Of a DNA stretch of 64,000 bases, positions 38,701-50,700 are shown in pieces. The position numbers were made by a program, and so were the translations under genes. Numbering within the stretch: the first letter of the stretch is position 1; every line of letters starts with the position of its first letter. The notes beneath the pieces were generated by a model, which saw only the letters and a program-made list of their open reading frames with translations, was not told where the DNA came from and did not search any database. Source of the DNA: Telopea speciosissima. Its lineage: Eukaryota; Streptophyta; Magnoliopsida; Proteales; Proteaceae. Location: NCBI RefSeq assembly GCF_018873765.1, contig NC_057916.1, positions 28,867,501 to 28,931,500 on the forward strand. Direction: 5' to 3'.

Positions 38701-41700
38701 ATAAGCTCACAGATGCGTGTGACACCTCCTATCTCAAGATCAAATGTAAAGATAAGGACTGCTCATGTCCTTCCAAGAAGAAGTCCCATTTCTCCAAAGT
38801 CCATCCCGGCAAATTCCGTTCTAGACATGACCGGCCTCATCGGTTCAAACGGAAACCACAGCAGCAGCGGCCTTACAAATTCTTCAAACGCAAGAAGTTC
38901 AGGCAAAAGACTTCCACTAAGTGCTATGCCTGCGGCAAGATTGGACATTTTGCTCGGAACTGCCCTGACAAGGCTAAGCAAGCCAAGCTCATGCATATGC
39001 TTGCCCCTTTTTCCATCACGGATGATCCTGATGCAGACGTTGAATCTCTCTACTCTGTGGACGACGATTTTACGCCAGATCTACTGTTCGTTCTTGAAAA
39101 TTGGAACGAAGATCCAGACACTTCTTCACCCGAGTCCGATGGATTTGACCCCATCTACCCGATTACTTCATCCTTGTCATCTTCTAACCCTCCTAAGTCA
39201 CCAGCTTTGGCTATCACCAAAACCCCTTTACCACAGGCTCCTCTTTCCATTCTCCCTACAACATGGGATCGTCCTATCAAGGTTATTGGCTATTTTGATA
39301 CTGGATGTTCTACAACCATCCTAGCCCCCCATGTTCTTCCTTCAGACTATTGGAAGCCTCATCGCCAGTTTTTTACTGCAGCCGATGGTCAAACCTTCTC
39401 GGTTGACCTCATTTCCAGACATCCCATTAAGCTGAGATTATTTCCCTCTCTTACCATCACCCACACAGTGTTAGGTTCCTCCCTCCCTGGTCGTGATGCC
39501 CTTATTGGCTTTGACGTCTTATGCCAGTTACCCCACCTTCGATGGAGTATCCATGGCCTCAGCTATAAGAAGCATTTTATCCCCTGGACCACTATTCCCA
39601 AATTATTACTAATGGCTCCTATTGCAGGTATCAAGGACCAATTAATCCTCCGTTGCAGTGCAGACAATCATAATGATTTCCTCACAAAGTGTTCCAGCCC
39701 CCTCTGGCAAAATGCTAAGTTCTTCATCCGTCTTCCTTTCAAGAAGAATGAGGATATCAATCCTACCAAGGCCAGCCATTCAGGCATGAACCCTGAACAT
39801 CTCACCAGTGCCCGTCAAGAGATCGCCCTCTTGGAAGCCCAGGGTCTCATCGAGAAGACATCTTCCCCTTGGGCCTGCGAAGCTTTCTATGTCAATAAAA
39901 GAGCAGAACAACGACGCGGCAAGCTCCGACTTGTGATCAATTATCAGCCTCTCAATGCGTTTCTGCTTGATGACAAGTTTCCATTACCAACCAGGCCAGC
40001 TCTTCTCCTTCAGCTATCTAAGGCCAAGTTTTTTAGCAAGTTTGATCTCAAGGCAGGATTCTGGCAGCTAGGTATCCATCCAGAAGATCGGCCCAAGACA
40101 GGTTTCTGTTTTCCTGGAGGTCATTACCAATGGACTGTTCTCCCCTTTGGACTGAAAGTGGCTCCATCATTGTTTCAGCAGGCCATGTTACAAATCTATG
40201 CTCCCATTCAAGAACATGCTCTCATCTACATTGACGACATCCTCCTGTTTTCTACCACAGAGGACGAACATGCCCTCCTCCTTCAACAATTCTTGGACAT
40301 TACTGTGACCCAAGGTATCATGCTTTCTCCAACAAAGATGGTCGTAGCAGTCAGCACAATTGACTTTCTGGGTGTCACCATCTCCAATGGACAATTCCAG
40401 CTCCAACCCCACATTGGTCACTCCCTGCTAGATTTCTCGGACGGTCCCCTTACCCGTCAGGAAGTACAACAATTCCTCGGCATCATCAACTATATGGCCG
40501 AATTCCTTCCTCATCAGATCCGTATGACTAGTCATCTTCACCGCCTTTTGAAGAAAGATGCACCACCATGGTCCACTATTCATACTACGGCAGTCAGAGA
40601 TTTGAAAGCTCTGGCTCAAGATCTTCCCACTCTGCAGATTCCTTCTACAGGTCTCCGCATCCTCCAGACAGATGCTAGTGATACACAATGGGGTGCTGTT
40701 CTCCTCGAAGAACTCCCAGACAAGACACGACGTATCTGTGGATATCGTAGTGGCGAATTCAAACTCTCTGAAAAGCATTATCACTCCACATTCAAGGAAA
40801 TTCTTGCGAGTTCGTCGCGGTATTGAGAAGTTCGAGTTCTTCCTCATCGGACATTCCTTCACGATAGAAATGGACATGTGACTTTCCCAAAGATGTTACG
40901 ATTCAATGCGACTTCACGAATCTCGGCTCCTTCGATGGGCTCGGTGGTTTTCCCAATGGTCATTCAAGGTTCACCATATCAAAGGCAAAGACAATGTGCT
41001 TGCAGACTTCCTCTCTCGCACTAAGAAGAAATTACCATTATCTTCTTCCATCCCTGTCCTTTGCATGCCCCTAACTCCAGGTGCTTCCTCTTCCTCATCT
41101 GCACTTCCACCACCTGATCCTTTGCTTCAGCTTCTACCCCTGCTTCCAGCCTCTCTTTTCAGCAATCTCTCTCTTCGTACTTTGAAAGCTTATAGTATTT
41201 CTACATACCAATCTATCCTCCTCTCCATTGTTCACACCAGTGGACTTCAGTTCGACTGGGTTGTTTGTCACCCAGACTATCCATTCCTTACCCCATTTGC
41301 CATTAATCCAGCTCTGTTTGATAGCGAATGTGTGGTCTTCTTCTGGCATCTTCTTGCAGTCCATAAGGTGGCTCTCACCTTCAACCGCCATACCCTCTGG
41401 CATTATCTCAGCACCGTTTCCACCATCTTCTCCAACCCAACAGGCTCAGCCTATTTTCGTCTTCAAAGACCCCAGTGCCTAGCCCGTTTTCTCCGTCTTT
41501 TTGCTCCTATTCCAACTTGGCTCAATATCCTTTCAGCCCTTGATGAACTTCCTTTTGTTACTTACATCTTCCATCGGCCACCTGATTTCATTCATCATCA
41601 TCTGGTTACTCCCCCCATTTTGGATCATAACCTCATTGCTTATGACCCTACCTTCACCTTCCACGAATCCAGCTCCCACGATCTCTTCATCCATCGTGAT

Positions 41701-44700
41701 CAGTCAGATGAGCATAAGGCTCGATGGTTCTCTTTCATGACAACCATGTGCACCCATAACCATGTTGATCCAGCCACCTTGCCCTCTTGTCTTCTGCAAA
41801 GTACCAACACGGCTTGGGAAGTCAACGTCTTGCAACATTCCTTCATTCATCGCATCCTGAGCGAGCACATGGAGTTCGAGGTCGATCATGCCCTAGACCT
41901 CTTCATTCCCTACACCAGCGATACCGACTTTGATACAGATTAGATTTTTTTGAATGTATGTCTGTGTATTGTATGTCTGTGTATCGAGTATCGAGTATGT
42001 ATGTCTGTATATCGAGTATGTATGTCTGCATGTATTGAGTCTGTATTGGGTATCCTCTACTTGTACCGACAGCACTCCATATCAGTCGGTGTCTTTGTCC
42101 GCCAACTATAGTTAGGTGAAGACTTTTGTACCAACCATAGTTAGGTGAAGACTTTTGTACCAACTATGGTTAGGTAAGTTAAAGACTTTGTACCAACTAT
42201 GGTTAGGTTAGTTGAAGACTTTTGTACCTTGTTTAACCGCGGTTATCTAACGCGGGTTTGTTGTGTTCTCTATTTAAGCAGCTTATCTTCTTCTGGTTTA
42301 TTATGGTTCCTCTTTTGTGAGTAAACTTTTTGGCTCCTGTTTGTCGGAGCTCTGCTCCCTGATCTTCTGTCTCTTCTTCTGGTTTATTATGGTTCCTCTT
42401 TTGTTGCCTAAGTATGCTCTGCAGTTGCCGTCCTAGACGGATCCTCTGCATCAGAAACAGGTGTGAATGATTAATACTGGTCTTCCCAATCTCAGGTTGG
42501 TAACGTCCCTTGAGGTAGGTGTGGGTATGCAGGCATGGCCGCTATAAAATCCCGGCACAATCGGGTTACCTCCGACCTGGGTCTAAGAAGCCTATTATTT
42601 ATCTTTCTCTGCTATAATTAACCATCTCTTACCAGATTTAAGACAGAAGGTCCAGGTGCATCTCTAGCAAACAGTAGTTCTCTTTCCCTCTACTTTCATG
42701 GCTTTACAACCTCCGACTACTCTTCCGGCTCCGGTTACCCTTAAACAATCCCATGCTTCTAAGGTGGATTACTTGTACGAACTCAGTTACACTCCGGCTG
42801 AGCAACAGATCCATCCGACGAATTTTCCGATCCTCAATCCCTATGATGTCTTCCCACAGACGTCATCTTCGGTTACCAGGAAGCTCAGAACTATTATTGC
42901 TCCCAAGAAGACTCAGGGTCTTAAGGAGTATGTTCAAGCTCCCCCGTTTTCCCAAAACCAGGTTACCGCCAGTGGCAAAGAACAGTACTTTCCGGTGAAT
43001 ATCAGTCCGGACTTAATCCGCCAGTGGATCCATCTTGGCTATACTCATCTTCATTTGGGTGCAGTTAAGATAGCTACTACATTCCATGGTCGCAAAGGTC
43101 TCCCCGTGGCGATGCGTCTCAACTTTCTGGACACTCGATTCCGGAATTTCCCTCATGCCACCATTACGGATGTTCAGACCACTCTGAACGATGGCACCGT
43201 CTTTTATACTGTATACCCCAACTACAATATTTCTCTTCAGGATCCAAATCTTACGGATGCCTGGCAATTCTTGATACAGCTCACCGGTGCTCCTCAGAAG
43301 GAAACAGCAATTGCAGCCACTCTTCATTATCAGATATGCTATAGGTTGCAAAATCATGCTATGAATCTCAACACTGGATTCTCCAGTAATGATGCGGCTC
43401 TCTTCGTCCAGATCGGCGAAGATAGGATCCCAACAATCACTCATGTCCCCCGACAGATTGATAGAGAAACCCTCATCAAGCTCATCCCAGAGTCTTGGAT
43501 CACGGCTTACGAATCTACCCACAACATCCCTGCTGCAACACCTCCGTTGACAGCAACAAACCCCGTCTACAAACCACTCGAGGACGGACGTACCATGGTC
43601 ACCTACCCACGACCAACTGATATGGGTATGATTCTCCCGATTCCATCCTCGGATGACTGTTTTGATCAGGTTGATGATCTTGATTCTGGTTTACCTCCGC
43701 CACCGCCTCTTGAACCCAAAAAGAAGAAGCGCGGCCCGGACTCTCTCTGGCTCCGTTATCAAGCAGGCTGCCCTAATGTTGGCCCTCTTGGCGAAGATCG
43801 TGGACGATACCAGTTCATCGTCGAGTATGGCAACAGCAAACCCTGTTCTGTAGGATGTTGTTCGCCTCTTGGCTCTCCGGTGACTCCCCCACCGTCCACT
43901 CCTTACTGTAAGCCAGATCTACCACCTGCTCCTCCATCTCCACCAGCGGAACCTCCGCCCATGCTATGGCAGCAGCAGCCCATTCCAGTTTTCATGGCTA
44001 CCAGTTCCGAAGGCATCAGCAGAAATTTCCCTCCTACAGTTGATTATGAGGATGCTGACCGCCGCCGTCACAAATGGAAGGTTATTCCCCCAAATGTTCT
44101 TGATAACAATGGTCAGATGGCCTCAAATTCCCCTGTCGAAGCCCAACTCAATTGGCAGGCCGAGAATGCTCTGGTTCAGAATCAGTACCTCACCAAGCTT
44201 CTCTCATACCAAGAACATCACACTCTTGCTCTCCGACAGAATGAAGGCGACATCCGTTACTTGAAATCACGGATTGAATCCCTCCACCAGGAGCTTATGT
44301 CTATAGCTATGACGGTGAAGGATTCTACTCAGGCCTCTTTTCTCATCTCTGGCCGAGAAAAAGAAAAATGTCTTCTGGAAGAACAGCTCCGCCTAGCCCA
44401 AACTCAAACTTATCCGGCTAGTCCAACCTTGTTCCCGACTGCTTCACGACCCCTGTTTATCGCTGACTATATGGCTCCACATAGTTTTCCTAACAGCTAT
44501 GTTTAAGGAACTCCAGGATCAACAGAGACTTCTGACTGCACACCAGGCACGATCCGCTAAATCTAAGCGATCTCATACCTCATGCTCGTCATCACCCCAG
44601 TCAGTTTTTCAACCTTCCCCATTAAACCTTGCTAAGCCTATGGTGCAACCCACTTTTCAACCCTTACCAGAGCAACCTTCAGGACCCCCTGGATTTGTTC

Positions 44701-47700
44701 CCTGGGTTCCTCCCCGTTCTAAACCATCGCCTCCTGCCTCCGCTTATACTGTCATCCCAACATCTCGCAATCAAATACCCTTAGCAATTATTTGACCCAG
44801 TTAACCTTAGCCCCTCCTGCCATCCTGCTTTATCTCTCTCTAAGGTTTCCTCTGTCACTACTTTTTCGGACTCAGACTCCCAGTCTTCTTCGAGCCCTTT
44901 GCCCATCTACCAGACCAACCCCCCTCAGGCACCAGAAGCAACTGAACCTATCATCCATAGCAGTGATAGTGAAGTGGACACTGCTCCACAGGCCCAGCAA
45001 CAGCCTCAGGCCCAGCATCCCACGATGCCTCCTCAGATCCAAGTTCCAGGCCCTTTTGGCAATCAAGACCCCAAACAGCTGTTTACCTTTGACGGTCTTC
45101 CTTTCCATAAATGGCACGAACGCATCTCTCGAGTTTCACGCCGGCTCGCTCAGAAATGTTAATTGATGGTGCTACGGACAATCTGTCCTCACCAAGTTTT
45201 TGGCCCGTTCCTACGGCACTCTCGAGAATGGTTTATGGCTCTTGGTGGTTATCGGCACTTGATGGACTCGGATCCCCATCGATGTTTTCATCGCCCGATT
45301 ATCTGATGAAATGATTGGCCCCATTGAGAACAATCGCATCAAAGCTCGTGAAGAATACTTCCAGATGAAATGCTGCTCTTTCCAGAAGGCTGATCTCGCC
45401 AAGCATTACACCCGCATGTCTTTGGATCGTTTCTACATCCTAGAGGATTGGATGATCCTAATATGAAACAGTCTTCCTCAACTCTTTCCCCCGAACCTGC
45501 GGGAAGGAAGCTATAAAATCTTTGCAGCAATTTGGCCTTGAATTGATCAAGCCCCTATTGGGCGTCTTTACCAAGAAATCCTCAGTGCCCTGCAAAAGCT
45601 TTGTGACAACAGCTCTTCTTCAAGCAATGGGAGAAGACTACCCGTAAGCTCACAGATGCGTGTGACACCTCCTATCTCAAGATCAAATGTAAAGATAAGG
45701 ACTGCTCATGTCCTTCCAAGAAGAAGTCCCATTTCTCCAAAGTCCATCCCGAAATTCCGTTCTGATACGGCCGGCCTCATCGGTTCAAACGGAAACCACG
45801 GCAGTAGCGCCTTACAAATTCTTCAAACGCGAAGTTCGTGCAAAAGACTTCCACTACGTGCTATGCTGCGCGCAAGATTGGACATTTTGCTCGGAATCGC
45901 TTCGACAAGGCTAAGCAAGCAAGCTCATGCATATGCTTGCCCCTTTTTCCATCACGGATGATCCGATGGCAGACGTTGAATCTCTCTACTCTGTGGACGA
46001 CGATTTTACGCCAGATCTACTGTTCGTTCTTGAAAATTGGAACGAAGATCCAGACACTTCTTCACCCGAGTCCGATGGATTTGACCCCATCTACCCGATT
46101 ACTTCATCCTTGTCATCTTCTAACCCTCCTAAGTCACCAGCTTTGGCTATCACCAAAACCCCTTTACCACAGGCTCCTCTTTCCATTCTCCCTACAACAT
46201 GGGATCGTCCTATCAAGGTTATTGGCTATTTTGATACTGGATGTTCTACAACCATCCTAGCCCCCCCATGTTCTTCCTTCAGACTATTGGAAGCCTCATC
46301 GCCAGTTTTTTACTGCAGCCGATGGTCAAACCTTCTCGGTTGACCTCATTTCCAGACATCCCATTAAGCTGAGATTATTTCCCTCTCTTACCATCACCCA
46401 CACAGTGTTAGGTTCCTCCCTCCCTGGTCGTGATGCCCTTATTGGCTTTGACGTCTTATGCCAGTTACCCCACCTTCGATGGAGTATCCATGGCCTCAGC
46501 TATAAGAAGCATTTTATCCCCTGGACCACTATTCCCAAATTATTACTAATGGCTCCTATTGCAGGTATCAAGGACCAATTAATCCTCCGTTGCAGTGCAG
46601 ACAATCATAATGATTTCCTCACAAAGTGTTCCAGCCCCCTCTGGCAAAATGCTAAGTTCTTCATCCGTCTTCCTTTCAAGAAGAATGAGGATATCAATCC
46701 TACCAAGGCCAGCCATTCAGGCATGAACCCTGAACATCTCACCAGTGCCCGTCAAGAGATCGCCCTCTTGGAAGCCCAGGGTCTCATCGAGAAGACATCT
46801 TCCCCTTGGGCCTGCGAAGCTTTCTATGTCAATAAAAGAGCAGAACAACGACGCGGCAAGCTCCGACTTGTGATCAATTATCAGCCTCTCAATGCGTTTC
46901 TGCTTGATGACAAGTTTCCATTACCAACCAGGCCAGCTCTTCTCCTTCAGCTATCTAAGGCCAAGTTTTTTAGCAAGTTTGATCTCAAGGCAGGATTCTG
47001 GCAGCTAGGTATCCATCCAGAAGATCGGCCCAAGACAGGTTTCTGTTTTCCTGGAGGTCATTACCAATGGACTGTTCTCCCCTTTGGACTGAAAGTGGCT
47101 CCATCATTGTTTCAGCAGGCCATGTTACAAATCTATGCTCCCATTCAAGAACATGCTCTCATCTACATTGACGACATCCTCCTGTTTTCTACCACAGAGG
47201 ACGAACATGCCCTCCTCCTTCAACAATTCTTGGACATTCGTGACCCAAGGTATCATGCTTTCTCCAACAAAGATGGTCGTAGATCAAGCACAATTGACTT
47301 TCGGTGTCACCATCTCCAATGGACAATTCCAGCTCCAACCCCACATTGGTCACTCCCTGCTAGATTTCTCGGACGGTCCCCTTACCCGTCAGGAAGTACA
47401 ACAGTTCCTCGGCATCATCAACTATATGGCCGAATTCCTTCCTCATCAGATCCGTATGACTAGTCATCTTCACCGCCTTTTGAAGAAAGATGCACCACCA
47501 TGGTCCACTATTCATACTACGGCAGTCAGAGATTTGAAAGCTCTGGCTCAAGATCTTCCCACTCTGCAGATTCCTTCTACAGGTCTCCGCATCCTCCAGA
47601 CAGATGCTAGTGATACACAATGGGGTGCTGTTCTCCTCGAAGAACTCCCAGACAAGACACGACGTATCTGTGGATATCGTAGTGGCGAATTCAAACTCTC

Positions 47701-50700
47701 TGAAAAGCATTAGCACTCCACATTCAAGGAAATTCTTGCAGTTCGTCGCGGTATTGAGAAGTTCCAGTTCTTCCTCATCGGACATTCCTTCCTGATAGAA
47801 ATGGACATGACAGCTTTCCCAAAGATGTTACAGTTCAAGCAGAAGCAGCTTCCTGAATCTCAGCTCCTTCGATGGGCTCAGTGGTTTTCCCAATGGTCAT
47901 TCAAGGTTCACCATATCAAAGGCAAAGACAATGTGCTTGCAGACTTCCTCTCTCGCACTAAGAAGAAATTACCATTATCTTCTTCCATCCCTGTCCTTTG
48001 CATGCCCCTAACTCCAGGTGCTTCCTCTTCCTCATCTGCACTTCCACCACCTGATCCTTTGCTTCAGCTTCTACCCCTGCTTCCAGCCTCTCTTTTCAGC
48101 AATCTCTCTCTTCGTACTTTGAAAGCTTATAGTATTTCTACATACCAATCTATCCTCCTCTCCATTGTTCACACCAGTGGACTTCAGTTCGACTGGGCTG
48201 TTTGTCACCCAGACTATCCATTCCTTACCCCATTTGCCATTAATCCAGCTCTGTTTGATAGCGAATGTGTGGTCTTCTTCTGGCATCTTCTTGCAGTCCA
48301 TAAGGTGGCTCTCACCTTCAACCGCCATACCCTCGGCATTATCTCAAGCACCGTTTCCACCATCTTCTCAACCCAACAGCTCGGCTTATTTTCGTCTTCA
48401 AAGACCCGGTGCCTAGCCCGTTTTCTCCGTCTTTTTGCTCCTATTCCAACTTGGCTCAATATCCTTTCAGCCCTTGATGAACTTCCTTTTGTTACTTGCA
48501 TCTTCCATCGGCCACCTGATTTCATTCATCATCATCTGGTTACTCCCCCCATTTTGGATCATAACCTCATTGCTTATGACCCTACCTTCACCTTCCACGA
48601 ATCCAGCTCCCACGATCTCTTCATCCATCGTGATCAGTCAGATGAGCATAAGGCTCGATGGTTCTCTTTCATGACAACCATGTGCACCCATAACCATGTT
48701 GATCCAGCCACCTTGCCCTCTTGTCTTCTGCAAAGTACCAACACGGCTTGGGAAGTCAACGTCTTGCAACATTCCTTCATTCATCGCATCCTGAGCGAGC
48801 ACATGGAGTTCGAGGTCGATCATGCCCTAGACCTCTTCATTCCCTACACCAGCGATACCGACTTTGATACAGATTAGATTTTTTTGAATGATCTGTGTAT
48901 TGTATGTCTGTGTATCGAGTATCGAGTATGTATGTCTGTATATCGAGTATGTATGTCTGTATATCGAGTATGTATGTCTGCATGTATTGAGTCTGTATTG
49001 GGTATCCTCTACTTGTACCGACAGCACTCCATATCAGTCGGTGTCTTTGTCCGCCAACTATAGTTAGGTGAAGACTTTTGTACCAACTATGGTTAGGTAA
49101 GTTAAAGACTTTGTACCAACTATGGTTAGGTTAGTTGAAGACTTTTGTACCTTGTTTAACCGCGGTTATCTAACGCGGGTTTGTTGTGTTCTCTATTTAA
49201 GCAGCTTATCAGCCCTATTGTAATCATCGAAGAAAATCAATGAAAAACTCTGATAATAGAGTGGTATAGCAGACAGGATTCATGTAGAAGCACCAGATGT
49301 AGGAGCAATTCCTTGGACCGGAACAAACCCGTTGAGGAGCCCAGATGGAGATGAACCGAGCCAAATCTAGTTTTGCTCTAGTAGGATATTATAGTTTATT
49401 TATTTATTTAGATTTATTGTTTGGGTTTATCTTCTTGTAATCCTTTACTTAGGCTAGAGTTCCTTTCCATTTTTAGCTTTAGAATTTGTTTCAGTTTAAA
49501 AGTGTAGTTAGGAGTCTTTATTAACAAACAACACACAAACAAACAAACAACTCAGCTTTATCCCAAGTAAATGGGGTCAGCTACATAGATCCTTGCCCTA
49601 TAATCAGCTCTGTTCAAGGTCATACTTGATACGGCCCAAGCTCTGCATGTCTTTCCTCACCACTTCTGCTAAGGTCATTTTAGGCCTGCCCTTGGCTCTT
49701 TTAGTTCCTTCAATCTGAATCAAATCACTCCTCCATATTGGAGCAATCTAAAGGCCTTTGTTGAACATGGCCATGCCACCTCAAACAACTTTCTCGTAGC
49801 TTATCATGTATCAAAGCTACTCCAAAACCAGCTCTAATATGACCATTCCTTACTTTATCCTTCCTACTTTTGCCACTCACTCATCTCAACATCCTCATCT
49901 CCGCTACACTGAATTTATCAATATGATGCTTCTTAACTGCCCAACATTCCGCACCATACATTATAAGCAGTCGTATGATTGTCTTATAAAATTTTCCCCT
50001 AAGTTTTAGAGAAATACACCGATCACATAACACTCCAGACACACCTCTCCACTTCATCCATCCTAATTCGCAATGAAACATCATCCTCTACATCACTTTC
50101 TTTATTTATGTTTGAGCCAAGATACCTAAAATAATCACTTTGTGGAATCTCCCTCTCATCAATTTTCATTACATCATTATCCGTCCTAGAGCAACCAAAG
50201 TTACACACCATATACTCCATCTTCGTTCTACTTATTTTAAAACCTTTTGATTCCAAGGTTGATCTCTATAACTCTAATTTGGCGTTAATCCTTGTTTTTT
50301 TGTCTCATCCACCAAAACAATATCATCAACAAAAATCATACACCAAGGAATCTCATCTTGAATGTCTCTGGTTAAATCATCCATGATAAACACAAACAAA
50401 TAAGGGCTTAAAGCTGATCTTTGATGTAACCCAATTGTAATGGGGAATTCACTACCCTGCCCCCAACAATTCTGACACTTGTCACTACACCATCATACAT
50501 ATCTTTAATTATGTCCACATATTTACTTGAAACACTTCTCTTCTCTAGTACTTTCTAGATTAGCTCTCTAGGGACTCTATCATAAGCTTTTTCTAGGTCA
50601 ATAAAGACCATATGAAGATCATTCTTGCAATCTCTAAATCTTTCCATAAGTCTCCTAATTAGTTATAACTTCCGTCGTGGATCTCTCTGGCATAAAACCA

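Larger units (their letters stand above)
36801..49210 (+). mobile_element. Endogenous pararetrovirus (Caulimoviridae), head-to-tail tandem, about 1.8 genomes
   Basis: Copy 1 (36801-42287) lacks the movement-protein end; copy 2 (42698-49210) covers a whole coding unit. Position 36801 aligns with 43751, so the repeat unit is about 6.95 kb, the size of a plant pararetrovirus genome. Polyprotein order is movement protein, coiled coil, coat protein with zinc knuckle, aspartic protease, reverse transcriptase, RNase H, and a C-terminal extension. No integrase is seen and there are no LTRs beyond the tandem arrangement, which separates it from Ty3/gypsy. A single long polyprotein suggests Petuvirus- or Florendovirus-like ancestry; I cannot place the genus. 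It lies in the CTR1 intron, antisense to the gene. Copies are nearly identical except in indel clusters. Confidence 0.9.

Noticed and set aside
41950..42230. CRISPR-like array
   Set aside because: Adjacent tandem units without unique spacers, in a plant nuclear context and next to a viral promoter.
36801..49210. Ty3/gypsy LTR retrotransposon
   Set aside because: A 30K-type movement protein is present, no integrase is seen, the repeat unit is about 7 kb with tandem genome order, and there is no LTR/PBS/PPT layout.
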